Of a stretch of 64,000 nucleotides of DNA, positions 50,620-59,865 are shown piece after piece. The stretch covers positions 1,550,001 through 1,614,000 of the forward strand of contig NZ_CP100756.1 in the NCBI RefSeq assembly GCF_024266705.1, given 5' to 3'. The position numbers were made by a program, and so were the translations under genes. The DNA comes from Natrinema gelatinilyticum (GTDB lineage: Archaea; Halobacteriota; Halobacteria; Halobacteriales; Natrialbaceae). Each line of letters begins with the position of its first letter. Position 1 is the first letter of the stretch. The notes below the pieces were generated by a model that worked only from the letters and a program-made list of their open reading frames with translations, was not told the origin of the DNA and did not search any database.

Positions 50620-51534
50620 TTACGAGATCTTGTCGTACTGCTCCGAGAGCTTCTCGGCGGCTTCGCCGAGCTGATTCCGCTCGAACTCGGTGAGATTCCA
50701 CTCGACGATCTCTTCGACGCCATTGGAGCCGAGCTTGACCGGCACACCGAACGCGGTGTCCCTGTGGCCGAACTCGCCCTCGAGTTTGACGCTGCCAGGG
50801 AGAACCTCGCCGGTGTCGCGAAGGATGGCCTCGACCATGTGGCCGACGCCGGTAGCCGGGCCCCACTCTGTGGCACCTTTCTTCTCGATGACGTTCATCG
50901 CGGAGGTCTGGAGTTCGGAGAGCAGTCCTTCTTTTTCGTCCTCGTCGAACTCGAGGTCCCGGCCGTCGACGCGGACCTTCGAGAAGACGGGAACCTGAGC
51001 GTCGCCGTGTTCGCCGAGGATGGTCGCGTCGACGTTTTGGACGGGTGCGTCGAAGCGCTGTGAGATGACGTAGCGGAACCGGGCCGAGTCGAGCCGGCCG
51101 CCGAAGCCGATCACTTGCTCGCGTGGCCGGTCACCGGCCTCGTAGAGGTGGCGGTTCAGCAGGTCAACGGGGTTCGACGTGGTAACGGTGATGAAGTCGT
51201 CGTTGTACTCTGCGAGCGAGGAGCCGATGTCCTCCATGATCGGCGCGTTGTCGCCCGCCAGATCGATCCGCGTCTGGCCTGGCTGGCGCGGAATGCCTGC
51301 CGTGATGACGACGATGTCCGATCCCTCGGTGTCCTCGTAGCCGCCCTGTCGGATCGTCGTGTTCGAATCGTAGGCTGCGCCGTGGTTGGCGTCGGCGGCC
51401 TGGCCGATCGTGTCGTCTTCCTTGTCGGGGATGTCAACGAAGACGAGTTCGTCCGCGATGTCCCGAAGCGCGATGTTGTAGCCTGCTGCGGCCCCGACCG
51501 TCCCAGCCGCGCCGACTACGCTAACTTTCGTCAT
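50620..51534 (-). CDS. mdh: Malate dehydrogenase (LDH-like, halophilic)
   Basis: A 304-residue NAD-dependent tetrameric enzyme of the tricarboxylic acid cycle. The start [20 protein letters not shown], the catalytic [15 protein letters not shown] and the substrate arginines (PRQPGQTR) match the well-studied Haloarcula marismortui enzyme closely. The surface is acidic. GxGxxG-type cofactor loop GAAGTVGAA is present. The ATG start lacks an SD; the gene is monocistronic. Confidence 0.97.
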   Translation of the reverse strand: MTKVSVVGAAGTVGAAAGYNIALRDIADELVFVDIPDKEDDTIGQAADANHGAAYDSNTTIRQGGYEDTEGSDIVVITAGIPRQPGQTRIDLAGDNAPIMEDIGSSLAEYNDDFITVTTSNPVDLLNRHLYEAGDRPREQVIGFGGRLDSARFRYVISQRFDAPVQNVDATILGEHGDAQVPVFSKVRVDGRDLEFDEDEKEGLLSELQTSAMNVIEKKGATEWGPATGVGHMVEAILRDTGEVLPGSVKLEGEFGHRDTAFGVPVKLGSNGVEEIVEWNLTEFERNQLGEAAEKLSEQYDKIS

Positions 51535-51763
51535 ACCACGTAAACCTCCACTTGCCCGCGCGTTAAATCCGTCGAAACCCGCCGCTTCGAACGATTTGAC
51601 GATATATGTATCGACACCTGTCGAACGCAGTCGCACACTACATCACACCGATTCCTCACCGCGTGGGGTAATCGTCTCGAGATCCGAACCTGCGTGATTC
51701 ACCTCGAGACCGGACGATATCCGAACCGAGCAACGTACAGTACTCCGTCCCCGTCACACGGGT

Positions 51764-52234
51764 ATGCGAGTGAGCGTTATCGGCGGCGGATCGATTACCG
51801 ACGCACAGGCGAATCAAGCGGAGGCAGTCGGTCGGGAACTCGCCGACCACGGTCACACGGTAGTCTGTGGCGGCCGCGGCGGCACGATGGAAGCGGTCTG
51901 TCGCGGTGCAAAGGCCGAAGGCGGGACGACGATCGGTATCCTTCCTGATGTGAACCGCGACGACGCGAACGAGTACGTCGACATCCCTATCGTAACCGGA
52001 CTCGGCCACGCCAGAAACGCGCTCGTCCCGATGAACGGTGATGCCGTCATCGCGCCCACTGGCGGCGTCGGGACGCTCTCCGAGATCGGCTTCGCCGGAA
52101 TCTACGATCGACCCACCGTCGGACTCGATACCCACGACGTCTCAGCTCTCGAAATCGACCTCGAGATCGTCGCGACCCCGGCTGAAGCGGTTGTCGCCGT
52201 CGAAACGGCCCGCGATGAGATCCCGAATTCGTAG
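51764..52234 (+). CDS. TIGR00725/LOG-family protein
   Basis: A 156-residue Rossmann-like protein: SVIGGGSITDAQANQAEAVG, CGGRGGTMEAVCRGA and the PGGVGTL-type TGGVGTLSEIGFA motif (here GGVGTLSE). TIGR00725 members resemble lysine decarboxylase-like LOG proteins but are uncharacterised; nucleotide binding is probable. The gene directly precedes the zinc-ribbon gene by 59 bases on the same strand. Confidence 0.85.
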   Translation: MRVSVIGGGSITDAQANQAEAVGRELADHGHTVVCGGRGGTMEAVCRGAKAEGGTTIGILPDVNRDDANEYVDIPIVTGLGHARNALVPMNGDAVIAPTGGVGTLSEIGFAGIYDRPTVGLDTHDVSALEIDLEIVATPAEAVVAVETARDEIPNS

Positions 52235-52293
52235 CGGTTCGGTGCGTGTCGTTTGTCGCAGCTTTTTCGACGCTTCGGTCCATCTAGACGGAC

Positions 52294-52995
52294 ATGAGCG
52301 ACTTCGACAAGGAAGCCGAACGTGAAAAACTTCGGAAGAAGTACGAACGAGACAAAGAAGAACGAAAGGCCACGCAACGGATGAGCGACCTGTTGCTCAA
52401 GGGTGCGACGATGACCAACGCCCACTGTGGGACCTGCGGCGACCCGCTCTTCGAGCAGGACGGCATCACGTTCTGTCCGAGTTGTCACGGTAATCCGGAC
52501 GCCGTTCGGGGAACGGAACTCGACGCCCAGTCGGCCGAGACACACAGGACCGAGGAACGATCGACCGACGATGAGAGCGTCGACCAGGCCGTCGAATCCG
52601 ACCAGTCCGAGGTGATGACAGAGCCCACAACGCCGACCGCCGCTGGCGATACCGGGTCGGCTACCTCCCGGAACGACGCCGCGACCGACACCAGCGCTGT
52701 GGCGACCGAACCGACCGCAGAAAAACGGACACGGAGTGACGAGCACGCTCGAGAACGCGAACCCGAGACGACCCCGTCACCGAACGACCAACTTCCCCGA
52801 CCGACGCCGTCGGGTCGACACGGTCCGTCGACTTCCTCAGCGATCGACGGCGACCTCGAGGTTGCCCACGACGCACTCGTTCGCACACTCGAGAAGTTCG
52901 CCCGGGAGGCTGCTGCGACGGACGATCCCAGGTACGCGAGGGAGTGTCTCGAGGCGGCTCGTGAGGCGAGCGAAACGTTGGTGACGTTGCGCTGA
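52294..52995 (+). CDS. Zinc-ribbon protein of the autoantigen p27/UPF0148 family
   Basis: A 233-residue protein. A charged N-terminal helix (EREKLRKKYERDKEERKAT) precedes a zinc ribbon, C45-C48 and C61-C64 (CGTCGDPLFEQDGITFCPSC), the pattern of Sjogren/scleroderma autoantigen 1 proteins. Residues about 75-185 are a disordered Thr/Ser/Asp/Glu linker, followed by a C-terminal helical domain (HDALVRTLEKFAREAAATDD). Function unknown; the family is widespread in archaea. Confidence 0.85.
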   Translation: MSDFDKEAEREKLRKKYERDKEERKATQRMSDLLLKGATMTNAHCGTCGDPLFEQDGITFCPSCHGNPDAVRGTELDAQSAETHRTEERSTDDESVDQAVESDQSEVMTEPTTPTAAGDTGSATSRNDAATDTSAVATEPTAEKRTRSDEHAREREPETTPSPNDQLPRPTPSGRHGPSTSSAIDGDLEVAHDALVRTLEKFAREAAATDDPRYARECLEAAREASETLVTLR

Positions 52996-53328
52996 TGGGA
53001 CCCGCAATGGTGACGACAGCTGTCCCTCGTCGGTCGCCCCGCTGATCAGTTTTGCAAGAGGGTGGGTTCTTTGCCCCACATCTATCGTGATAGTCAATCC
53101 GTATAATAGACATTTTAGAATCAGTAAAATTATATGAGTTCGTATGAAACACCACTTGACGGACCGCGGTGTTGGGGAAGAACGAAAACGCGACCGACTC
53201 GCCAGAAGGGTGCCTTGATCGGTGGGTTCCCGCACCACGTCGTGCGGGTACTGCTTCCGTTTGCCCTCTGTAGCTGTTGGCTCTGACACGGCGGTAACTC
53301 GACTTACAAACTCACGAGGAACGTAACG
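52996..53328. other. Gene-free 333-bp stretch
   Basis: No supported gene. An AT-rich patch (53097-53140, containing AAAATTATATGAG) offers promoter elements. A 7-bp stem (CCCGCAC/GTGCGGG) is at about 53228-53247. A minus-strand frame beginning MSEPTATEGKRKQ (53289) has some protein-like character but runs into the zinc-ribbon gene and is not supported. Confidence 0.5.
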
Positions 53329-54192
53329 ATGGCACTTGGATACATGGTGATGCTCACGATTATCGCCGTTTGCATCGGACTCGTTGGAACCAGCACGATC
53401 TGTCTCGATCGAACCGCAATCCGTCGGACGGCCGCCGAACTCGACGACCGCCTCCTCGAGATCGCACCGTATCTCGGTGTTACGGCGCTGTTTTTCTTAG
53501 CCAAACGGGCGACACACGGACTCAGCCTCCGGATTTCCGAATCTATCGGCTGGGACATCACCGCCGAGATATACGCCATCGAAGGGGAGTTCGTCACGGT
53601 TCTTCAGAACGTCATCCCCGAAGCGACGATAGAATTCTTCTCGGTGATGTATATGTTCGGATTCCCGTTCCTGCTGGTGACCGCACCGATCCTCTACTTT
53701 GCGTTGCCGACCCAGCGCCACCTCAAGGAACTGCTCATCGCGTACGTGTTGAACTACCTGGTCGGCTCGATTTGCTACACGTTGTTCATCGTCTATGGCC
53801 CTCGCAACCACCTCTCGTCCGTCTCTGGGCTGATGTACGACTTCTATCCGCAAACGCAGACCATGACGGCAGCCGTTTCGGCGAACACGAACGTGTTCCC
53901 CTCGTTGCACGCGTCGCTGGCGGTCGTCGTCCTGCTGTTTGCATGGCGGTCACGCGACGAGTATCCCCGATGGTTCCTGATTTCGGCGTTCGTCGTCTCG
54001 GGCGTCGTCCTCTCGACGATGTATCTGGGAATTCACTGGTTGATCGATATCATAGCGGGTATCGCACTCGCCGTGTTCAGCATCTACGCCGCGGAGCGAC
54101 TCGTCGAACGTGCCGAGGGTGGTCTCGGCCCGCTTTCTGCATCCGACAAGAGCGAGGATGGCATAACGACGGATACAGACCTCAACGACTGA
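53329..54192 (+). CDS. PAP2-superfamily membrane protein (Aur1/inositol-phosphotransferase-like)
   Basis: A 287-residue integral membrane protein with six hydrophobic segments. The acid-phosphatase motifs are present: YGPRNH (motif near C1), FPSLHAS (C2) and YLGIHWLIDIIAG (C3 with the catalytic His). It resembles haloarchaeal Aur1/Ipt1-like proteins that transfer or hydrolyse lipid phosphates, possibly in glycolipid or polyprenyl-phosphate metabolism. Substrate unknown. Its tail is Asp-rich. Confidence 0.85.
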   Translation: MALGYMVMLTIIAVCIGLVGTSTICLDRTAIRRTAAELDDRLLEIAPYLGVTALFFLAKRATHGLSLRISESIGWDITAEIYAIEGEFVTVLQNVIPEATIEFFSVMYMFGFPFLLVTAPILYFALPTQRHLKELLIAYVLNYLVGSICYTLFIVYGPRNHLSSVSGLMYDFYPQTQTMTAAVSANTNVFPSLHASLAVVVLLFAWRSRDEYPRWFLISAFVVSGVVLSTMYLGIHWLIDIIAGIALAVFSIYAAERLVERAEGGLGPLSASDKSEDGITTDTDLND

Positions 54193-54253
54193 TCACTGTC
54201 CGAACGGACTCACGAAAAACGAGCATCGTCCACCATCGACCACGACCGCCGAG

Positions 54254-56719
54254 CTAGCTCGAATAGTCGCTTCCGATGACTTCTCGGATCCGCTCTGCGG
54301 TCACCGACCCGACGCCGTCTGCCTCCTGTAACTCGTCTTCGGTCGCGATCATCACGTCCTCGACTGTGCCGAACGCTTCGAGCAGCGACCTAGCCGTGAC
54401 GGGGCCGATTTCGGCGATGGAGGCCACGACGTACTCCTGCTGTTCGGACAGGGTCTTGCTGCCCTTCTCGCCGTGGACTGATACCTCTCGGTCGGCGGTC
54501 GTCTGTTCGCGCCCGGCGATCACCGCGAGCAGTTCGGTGGTATCGGTTTCGCCCTCGGTTCGCAGGACGCTCACGCCGAAGTCGACGGCGAGACTCGAGA
54601 GCGCTCCCCGGACCGCATTCGGGTGTACGTCCCGCTGCTCGTATAGCCCGTCACCCTCGACGACGATGATCGGCCGCGAGTAGTGGCGGGCCATCGCGCC
54701 GGCCTGCTCGAAGACCGACCGGTCACCACCAACCAGCGAATCCACGAAATCCCCGACGGACTTACGTTCGACGATCACTCGATCCGACAAGACGTAGTCG
54801 CCGACGTCGAGCGTCTCGAGGCGCACCTCGATTTCGTCGCGTCGAGAGAGGTCTCGGGCGATGTTCGCGTCCATCTCGCGCTGGTCGGCGACGACCTCGA
54901 CAGTCTCGCCCTCGGCGTGTGGCTCGTGGGTTTCGACGGACTCCTCGTCTGGCCTCTCCGCAGCGTCGGCCCGGTCGGCGAATTCCTGTAGTCCCGGCTG
55001 TTCTCGACCCCCTTCGTTTCCACTGGAAAAACCGCCGACAGCATCGGGGTCGGCGCGCTTTTCGACGGCTTCTGACTCAGTGGGTGCTCCGTCGGCGACC
55101 CCCGTTGCCATGTGTTCCTCGTCGCCCTCGAAATCCGAAAGCGATTGCTGGGAGTCGTCGAGTTCGCTCTCGAGGTCGGTAGCCATTCCCTTCAGTTCGC
55201 GTAGCTCCGACTCCATCTCCTTTTCGCGCCGCCTCGAGATCCAGAAGTAGGCCTCGTCGCGGGTGTCCTCGGCCATGAGGACGACGACCCGCCCCTCGGA
55301 CTGGCGACCGGTTCGCCCCTTCCGCTGGATCGAACGGATGGCGGTCGGAACGGGCTCGTAAAAGAGAACCAGGTCGACTTCCGGAACGTCGAGCCCTTCC
55401 TCGGCGACCGACGTCGAAACCAGCACTTCGAACTCGCCTGCCCGGAACTCGTCTAGAACTTCCTGTTGTTGCTTCTGGGTCATTCCGTCCGAACCCTCGC
55501 GGTCGCCCTGTCCGACGAACCGCTTCGCGTCGAAGCTCTCCCCGAGAAAGTCCGTCAGGGCCTCGGCAGTATCGCGAGACTCGGTGAAGACGATGACGCG
55601 TTCGCCACCTTCGAGTCCCAGGGTTTCGGCGAGCAACATACGGGCCTTGCGGTACTTGGGGTGGATCTCGTCGAACCGTTCGGCCTTCCGCATCGCCTCG
55701 CGAACGCCCGGGTCCGAAATCATTCGCTGGCTCGCTTTCGACGCCCCAGACGAGCGAGCCTGGTTTCGCTGGCGCTCGAAGTACCGACGGAGCGCCTCAA
55801 CGCTCTGGGTTTCGACCAGCGTGACGGCCTGGCGGAGCTTCATCACCTCCGCGTGGACTGACATCCCCTCGAACCCCTTCGATTGATCGTTGTTGATCAA
55901 CTGCTGCAGTTCAGCTCGCATCCGATTCAAGTCCTTCTGTGACTGGTCGGGCTGCGTCGAGCGCGCGATTCCGAGTTCCTTGAGTTTCTCGAGGCGATCC
56001 GTGATGACCTCGTTCAGCGCGTCCCGTATCTCGAGGACTTCGTCCGGGAGGTCGATCCGCTCCCATTCGACGTCGGTATCGTGAGTGAACTCGTCCACGT
56101 CGGCGTCTTCTTCGGTCATCACTTCGACCTCCCGGAGGCCGAGGTTCTCACAGACGTCGAGGATCGCCTCTTCGTCGCCGCCGGGTGACGCCGACATGCC
56201 GGTTACGAGCGGATCGTGGGCGTCGGCGTGGTACCGCTCTGCGATGTAGTTGTACGCGTAGTCGCCGGTTGCGCGGTGGCACTCGTCGAAGGTGGCGTGG
56301 GTGACGTCGGCAAGCGAGATGCGCGACCCGACGAGGTCGTTTTCGATCACCTGCGGCGTCGCCATCACGACCGTGGCCGTCTCCCATATCGCGGCCCGGT
56401 CGTCGGGGCTGACGTCGCCAGTAAAGACGACGACCTCGTCGTCGGGAATGCGAAGAGCCTCCCGGTAGAAATCTGCGTGCTGCTGGACGAGGGGTTTCGT
56501 CGGTGCGAGCATCAGCGATTTCCCGCCGACCTCCTCGAGCCTGCGCGCCGTGACCAGCAGACTGACCGTCGTCTTCCCGAGGCCGGTCGGGAGACAGACG
56601 AGCGTGTGGTGGTTCGCGGCCGTGCCCGCGAGTTTTAGCTGGTACAGTCGGCGCTCGAGGAAGTCGGGCTGGAGGAGCGGATGGTCGATTGATGGCGGTC
56701 CCTCGTCCTGTGCTGCCAT
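54254..56719 (-). CDS. hef: Hef-type helicase/nuclease (FANCM/XPF family)
   Basis: An 821-residue enzyme that processes stalled forks. The N-terminal SF2 helicase has PTGLGKTTVS (Walker A), FDECHRA (DEAH-type), MSASPGG and the C-terminal motif RSIQRKGRTGRQ. After an acidic Ser/Glu-rich linker (residues about 520-640), the XPF-like nuclease carries ERKSVGDFVDSL (the catalytic ERK-x-x-x-D) and a C-terminal helix-hairpin-helix domain (ADGVGSVTAERIREVI). Both active sites look intact. Convergent with the PAP2 gene, 61 bases apart. Confidence 0.94.
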   Translation of the reverse strand: MAAQDEGPPSIDHPLLQPDFLERRLYQLKLAGTAANHHTLVCLPTGLGKTTVSLLVTARRLEEVGGKSLMLAPTKPLVQQHADFYREALRIPDDEVVVFTGDVSPDDRAAIWETATVVMATPQVIENDLVGSRISLADVTHATFDECHRATGDYAYNYIAERYHADAHDPLVTGMSASPGGDEEAILDVCENLGLREVEVMTEEDADVDEFTHDTDVEWERIDLPDEVLEIRDALNEVITDRLEKLKELGIARSTQPDQSQKDLNRMRAELQQLINNDQSKGFEGMSVHAEVMKLRQAVTLVETQSVEALRRYFERQRNQARSSGASKASQRMISDPGVREAMRKAERFDEIHPKYRKARMLLAETLGLEGGERVIVFTESRDTAEALTDFLGESFDAKRFVGQGDREGSDGMTQKQQQEVLDEFRAGEFEVLVSTSVAEEGLDVPEVDLVLFYEPVPTAIRSIQRKGRTGRQSEGRVVVLMAEDTRDEAYFWISRRREKEMESELRELKGMATDLESELDDSQQSLSDFEGDEEHMATGVADGAPTESEAVEKRADPDAVGGFSSGNEGGREQPGLQEFADRADAAERPDEESVETHEPHAEGETVEVVADQREMDANIARDLSRRDEIEVRLETLDVGDYVLSDRVIVERKSVGDFVDSLVGGDRSVFEQAGAMARHYSRPIIVVEGDGLYEQRDVHPNAVRGALSSLAVDFGVSVLRTEGETDTTELLAVIAGREQTTADREVSVHGEKGSKTLSEQQEYVVASIAEIGPVTARSLLEAFGTVEDVMIATEDELQEADGVGSVTAERIREVIGSDYSS
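55007..55030 (-). other. ORB-like sequence inside hef
   Basis: On the minus strand it reads TTTTCCAGTGGAAACGAAGG followed by GGGT, a very good match to the ORB pattern. It encodes part of the linker between the helicase and nuclease domains (FSSGNEGG). Confidence 0.6.
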
Positions 56720-57079
56720 TGCCGGCGATTCGGTTCGGCCGTGGATAAGCGTTGAGAAAGCGGGGTGGAAGTGAACGGGTGGTCGGGACTGCTGTCCGCC
56801 GACGGTCCGCGTATCGATTCAGGACAGCGAACCATCGGCGAGCGAATTGATCTGGTGTGAGCCGCGGCGGTGAGACGCCCTCGGCCTTCCACCGACGGGA
56901 GGTCCGTCGATCGGACTGTTTCATTCTGTAAATTGTCATATCGGTTATGGAAACGCATCCCGCAGGACACCGTCCTCGACCTCTCTATGGGCGCTTTATT
57001 ACCTTTTTATGTGGTTGTAGGAAAAATAAGGAAATGTACCAACCAGATAGTAATAACCATTACCGCGAACGACGACGGT
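56720..57079. other. Gene-free 360-bp stretch upstream of the PQQ-repeat gene
   Basis: No gene seen. It is divergent between hef and the PQQ-repeat gene. The last 100 bases are AT-rich (TTTATTACCTTTTTATG and GGAAAAATAAGGAAATG), giving several TATA-like elements for the downstream gene. Confidence 0.5.
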
Positions 57080-58693
57080 ATGACAGATTGGCATCGCCGT
57101 TCGGTACTAGCGACCGGCGTAGCGCTTTCGGTCGGGAGTGGGCTCGCATCGACTGGGGTAGGGGAGCCCGGTTCTGCGGGAGACGGGGTCGACAATCTTC
57201 CAGACTCAACATTGAAGCCTAATCCAGGGATGGACGAAGACTGGCCGTCGTACGCCGGGAACGCCGGCCATTCCAGATACATCAAAGACGGATACGAATT
57301 CGACGGTGACGCGCTCGAGGTGGCCTGGTCCGTCGATTACAGTGGTTCGGTCGCCATCAGCGACGAGACCGTATATCTGGGGACTGTGGCGCTCGACGCA
57401 ACCGACGGCTCTGTGGTGTGGGAGAACACCGACGTCGACGCGTGGAACCCCTCCGTCGTCGGCGACACCGTTTACCTCCGCGGCGAGCAGGTAGTCGCGC
57501 TCGACCGATCGGACGGCAGCGTCCGCTGGGAGAGCGACTTCGATACTGACGGATCCATAACCGATCACACGGTGGCATACGACGCCGTCTTCGTCGTCGT
57601 CGACGGGACGCTGTACGCTCTCGAGGCGACCGACGGATCGGTTCGGTGGTCTATCGAATCGGTCACGGTCGAATCGCCCGACCACAAGGATGCAGACGAA
57701 TACGAGTTTGTCACGTCCGCCGCCGCGGCGAACGGTGTGATCTACGCCGGAACGCCGGGAGCTGCCCTCGCCGTAGAGCCCGAGTCCGGGGACGAAGTCT
57801 GGCGGAACGCACTGGACTTCATGCCCACGGGAATGCGGGCTCAAGCGACGTCGACGGGGGCCGTTCTCGGCAGATATTCCTCGGCCGAGGCGGGTATCAT
57901 GGACGCGCAAACGGGCAACGCACTCACACTCGGGGTCTCGGCGGGTGTCGACATCGCGCTCGGCGAATCGGTCTTCGTCAGCGGGGACGATTACATGTTC
58001 TCCGGTCTCTCGCTCGACAAGCCGTTTGATCAGCTCTGGGAAAAATCCCTTCTCCATACCGGTGCCAGGCCCGTTATCAGCGGCGAGACCGTGTACGTCT
58101 ATTTCCCCGATGACACGCGCCCGGACGGAACGGAGCCATACGCGAACTACAGTGACGCACTCGTGGCCCTGAACAAACGCGACGGGACCGAAAAGTGGTC
58201 ACTGTCGGCCGATGATACTTCAGTCGGAACGATTCAGGCCATCAGCGGCGAGACCATCTACGTCAATCGTGACCGCAAACTCATCGCGCTTCGAGCGCCG
58301 GCAGACAGATCCGACGATAGCGATGGAGACGGTGACGAAGGGGACCGAGACGACGGCGATGGCAACGCGGGGAACGGAAGCGAGGGCGGTGGCTCGAGTG
58401 ACGGAGGCAGTAGTAGCGGCGAAACGTCCGGTGGCGGAGGCGACGACGGTGGGTCCGGAAATACCGGTGACGGGAGCGACACGGGGAACGAGCCATCCGG
58501 CTCCGAGACCGACACCGACGGCGGTTCCAATGGTCAGGACGGCTCCGATTCCGGATCGTCCGACACCGAGGACGCGTCAAGTGCCGACAACGTGCCGGGC
58601 TTTACGACCGGTGCGGGGATCGTCGGGGGCGCCCTCGGTCTCGAGTGGCTGCGCCGGCGGACCGGCGCGGAAGACGCAGAAGAGTACCGATGA
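57080..58693 (+). CDS. Exported PQQ-like beta-propeller protein with a C-terminal anchor
   Basis: A 537-residue secreted protein. The leader MTDWHRRSVLATGVALSVGSG has a twin-arginine core. Residues about 45-400 contain at least six beta-propeller repeats (ALDATDGSVVWENTD, ALDRSDGSVRWES, ALEATDGSVRWS, AVEPESGDEVWRN, ALNKRDGTEKWS), the PQQ/YncE-like blades. Residues about 415-510 are a Gly/Ser/Asp linker. The end, VPGFTTGAGIVGGALGLEW followed by RRRTG, has the PGF motif, hydrophobic helix and basic residues of archaeosortase substrates, with an extra acidic tail after the arginines. Probably a cell-surface protein. Confidence 0.85.
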   Translation: MTDWHRRSVLATGVALSVGSGLASTGVGEPGSAGDGVDNLPDSTLKPNPGMDEDWPSYAGNAGHSRYIKDGYEFDGDALEVAWSVDYSGSVAISDETVYLGTVALDATDGSVVWENTDVDAWNPSVVGDTVYLRGEQVVALDRSDGSVRWESDFDTDGSITDHTVAYDAVFVVVDGTLYALEATDGSVRWSIESVTVESPDHKDADEYEFVTSAAAANGVIYAGTPGAALAVEPESGDEVWRNALDFMPTGMRAQATSTGAVLGRYSSAEAGIMDAQTGNALTLGVSAGVDIALGESVFVSGDDYMFSGLSLDKPFDQLWEKSLLHTGARPVISGETVYVYFPDDTRPDGTEPYANYSDALVALNKRDGTEKWSLSADDTSVGTIQAISGETIYVNRDRKLIALRAPADRSDDSDGDGDEGDRDDGDGNAGNGSEGGGSSDGGSSSGETSGGGGDDGGSGNTGDGSDTGNEPSGSETDTDGGSNGQDGSDSGSSDTEDASSADNVPGFTTGAGIVGGALGLEWLRRRTGAEDAEEYR

Positions 58694-58748
58694 CGAACTG
58701 AGATATCATCGGGAGTCCCTCGCTCCGGTGGATGGATCGAATCGGTGG

Positions 58749-59237
58749 TTAGCTGTAATTGAGGACGCTAACCCCACCTTCTTGTTCACGGCGACGCCGT
58801 TCGCATGGTCAGCGGGACCGACGGTCCCGCACTATCCGCAGCGAGCGAAGCGAGCAGGGAAGGGAGACAACGCCCGTACGTCTTGTTTTCGTGTGAATCG
58901 GCACCCTTATTATACCTTCGGTCGAAGGTAAGAATAAGATGCTCACCACGCTTCCGGCGGTGTTCAAACGCGACAACAAGCGTGCATCGTCGATTGTGGC
59001 CGAGTGTCGATTCGGTAGGAGCGGGACACTCCGAACCGCCCGTAACGGGAAGTCGCCTGCGGAGTCTGGAACCGTCCGCAGAACGCCAACGGCGTTCTGA
59101 CGGGCCGCACGAGACGCTCCGCGTCTTGTGGACGCTGTGGGATCTGTTCCTGCACGTTCCGACACAGAAACAGGACGCTCCGTCCGCACCAAGCGAGGGC
59201 CGGGGAGGCCCGAGCGCGGGAGGGCGGAGTAGTTCAC
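58749..59237 (+). mobile_element. Dispersed 0.49-kb repeat, copy 2
   Basis: Same boundaries, order and orientation as the copy at 6293-6777: TTAGCTGTAATTGAGG at the left, the GCGGGACC/GGTCCCGC hairpin at 58812-58830, and GTAGTTCAC at the right. Differences are scattered substitutions and small indels, the largest near positions 58890-58960 and 59095-59120. It separates the PQQ-repeat gene from tspO; the tspO start is 100 bp from its end. Confidence 0.65.
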
Positions 59238-59337
59238 CACCCGACCGTCTTCTAGCTGACCGACACGTTACTCCCACTTGGACCGACACGCCGCTGTCGT
59301 CTGTGAGCTATAAATCCGCGCGCGGCCTAGACCTTGT

Positions 59338-59838
59338 ATGGACACTCGAGTGAGAACTCGCCGACTCCCGGACGTGGAGTCGGTCCTCGTCGCGGTCGGG
59401 TTCGTCCTTCTGGTGAACGTCGTCGGTGGGCTCCCGGGAATTCTCTCGGACCCCGACAGCGCCTGGTTCAGGAGTCTCGCAAAGCCCTGGTTCTACCCGC
59501 CGACGATCGCGTTCCCGGTCGTCTGGACGACGCTGTTCACGCTCCTCGGCCTCGCGCTGTGGCTCGTCTGGCGCAGCGACGCCGACGGTCGCGGCCTCGC
59601 GCTGGGCCTGTTCGCCCTTCAGATGCTCTTCAACGTCGTCTGGACGCCCGCGTTCTTCACGTTCGAGGCGTTGTTGCTCGCCTTCGGAATTATCGTCGTC
59701 CTCTGGGTGCTCATCGCCGCCACGATTCTCGCGTTCCGACGCGTCGATCGGCGCGCGGCGGCGTTTCTCGTCCCGTACATCGTGTGGGTAACCTTCGCAG
59801 CCGTCCTCAACTTCGAACTCTGGCGGTTGAACACGTAG
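59338..59838 (+). CDS. tspO: TspO/MBR family protein
   Basis: A 166-residue membrane protein with five transmembrane helices and the TspO signature: SLAKPWFYPPTIAFPVVW near the first loop, FALQMLFNVVWTPAFF and a C-terminal YIVWVTFAAVLNFELWRLN. TspO proteins bind porphyrins and act in oxidative or porphyrin homeostasis. The dispersed repeat lies directly upstream, so the promoter may be affected by it. Confidence 0.93.
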   Translation: MDTRVRTRRLPDVESVLVAVGFVLLVNVVGGLPGILSDPDSAWFRSLAKPWFYPPTIAFPVVWTTLFTLLGLALWLVWRSDADGRGLALGLFALQMLFNVVWTPAFFTFEALLLAFGIIVVLWVLIAATILAFRRVDRRAAAFLVPYIVWVTFAAVLNFELWRLNT

Positions 59839-59865
59839 TATGCCGCCCTCGGCGACGGCAGAGGC

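Noticed and set aside
52837-53289. Minus-strand frame beginning MSEPTATEGKRKQ
   Set aside because: Only the first forty codons look protein-like; the rest is antisense to the zinc-ribbon gene.
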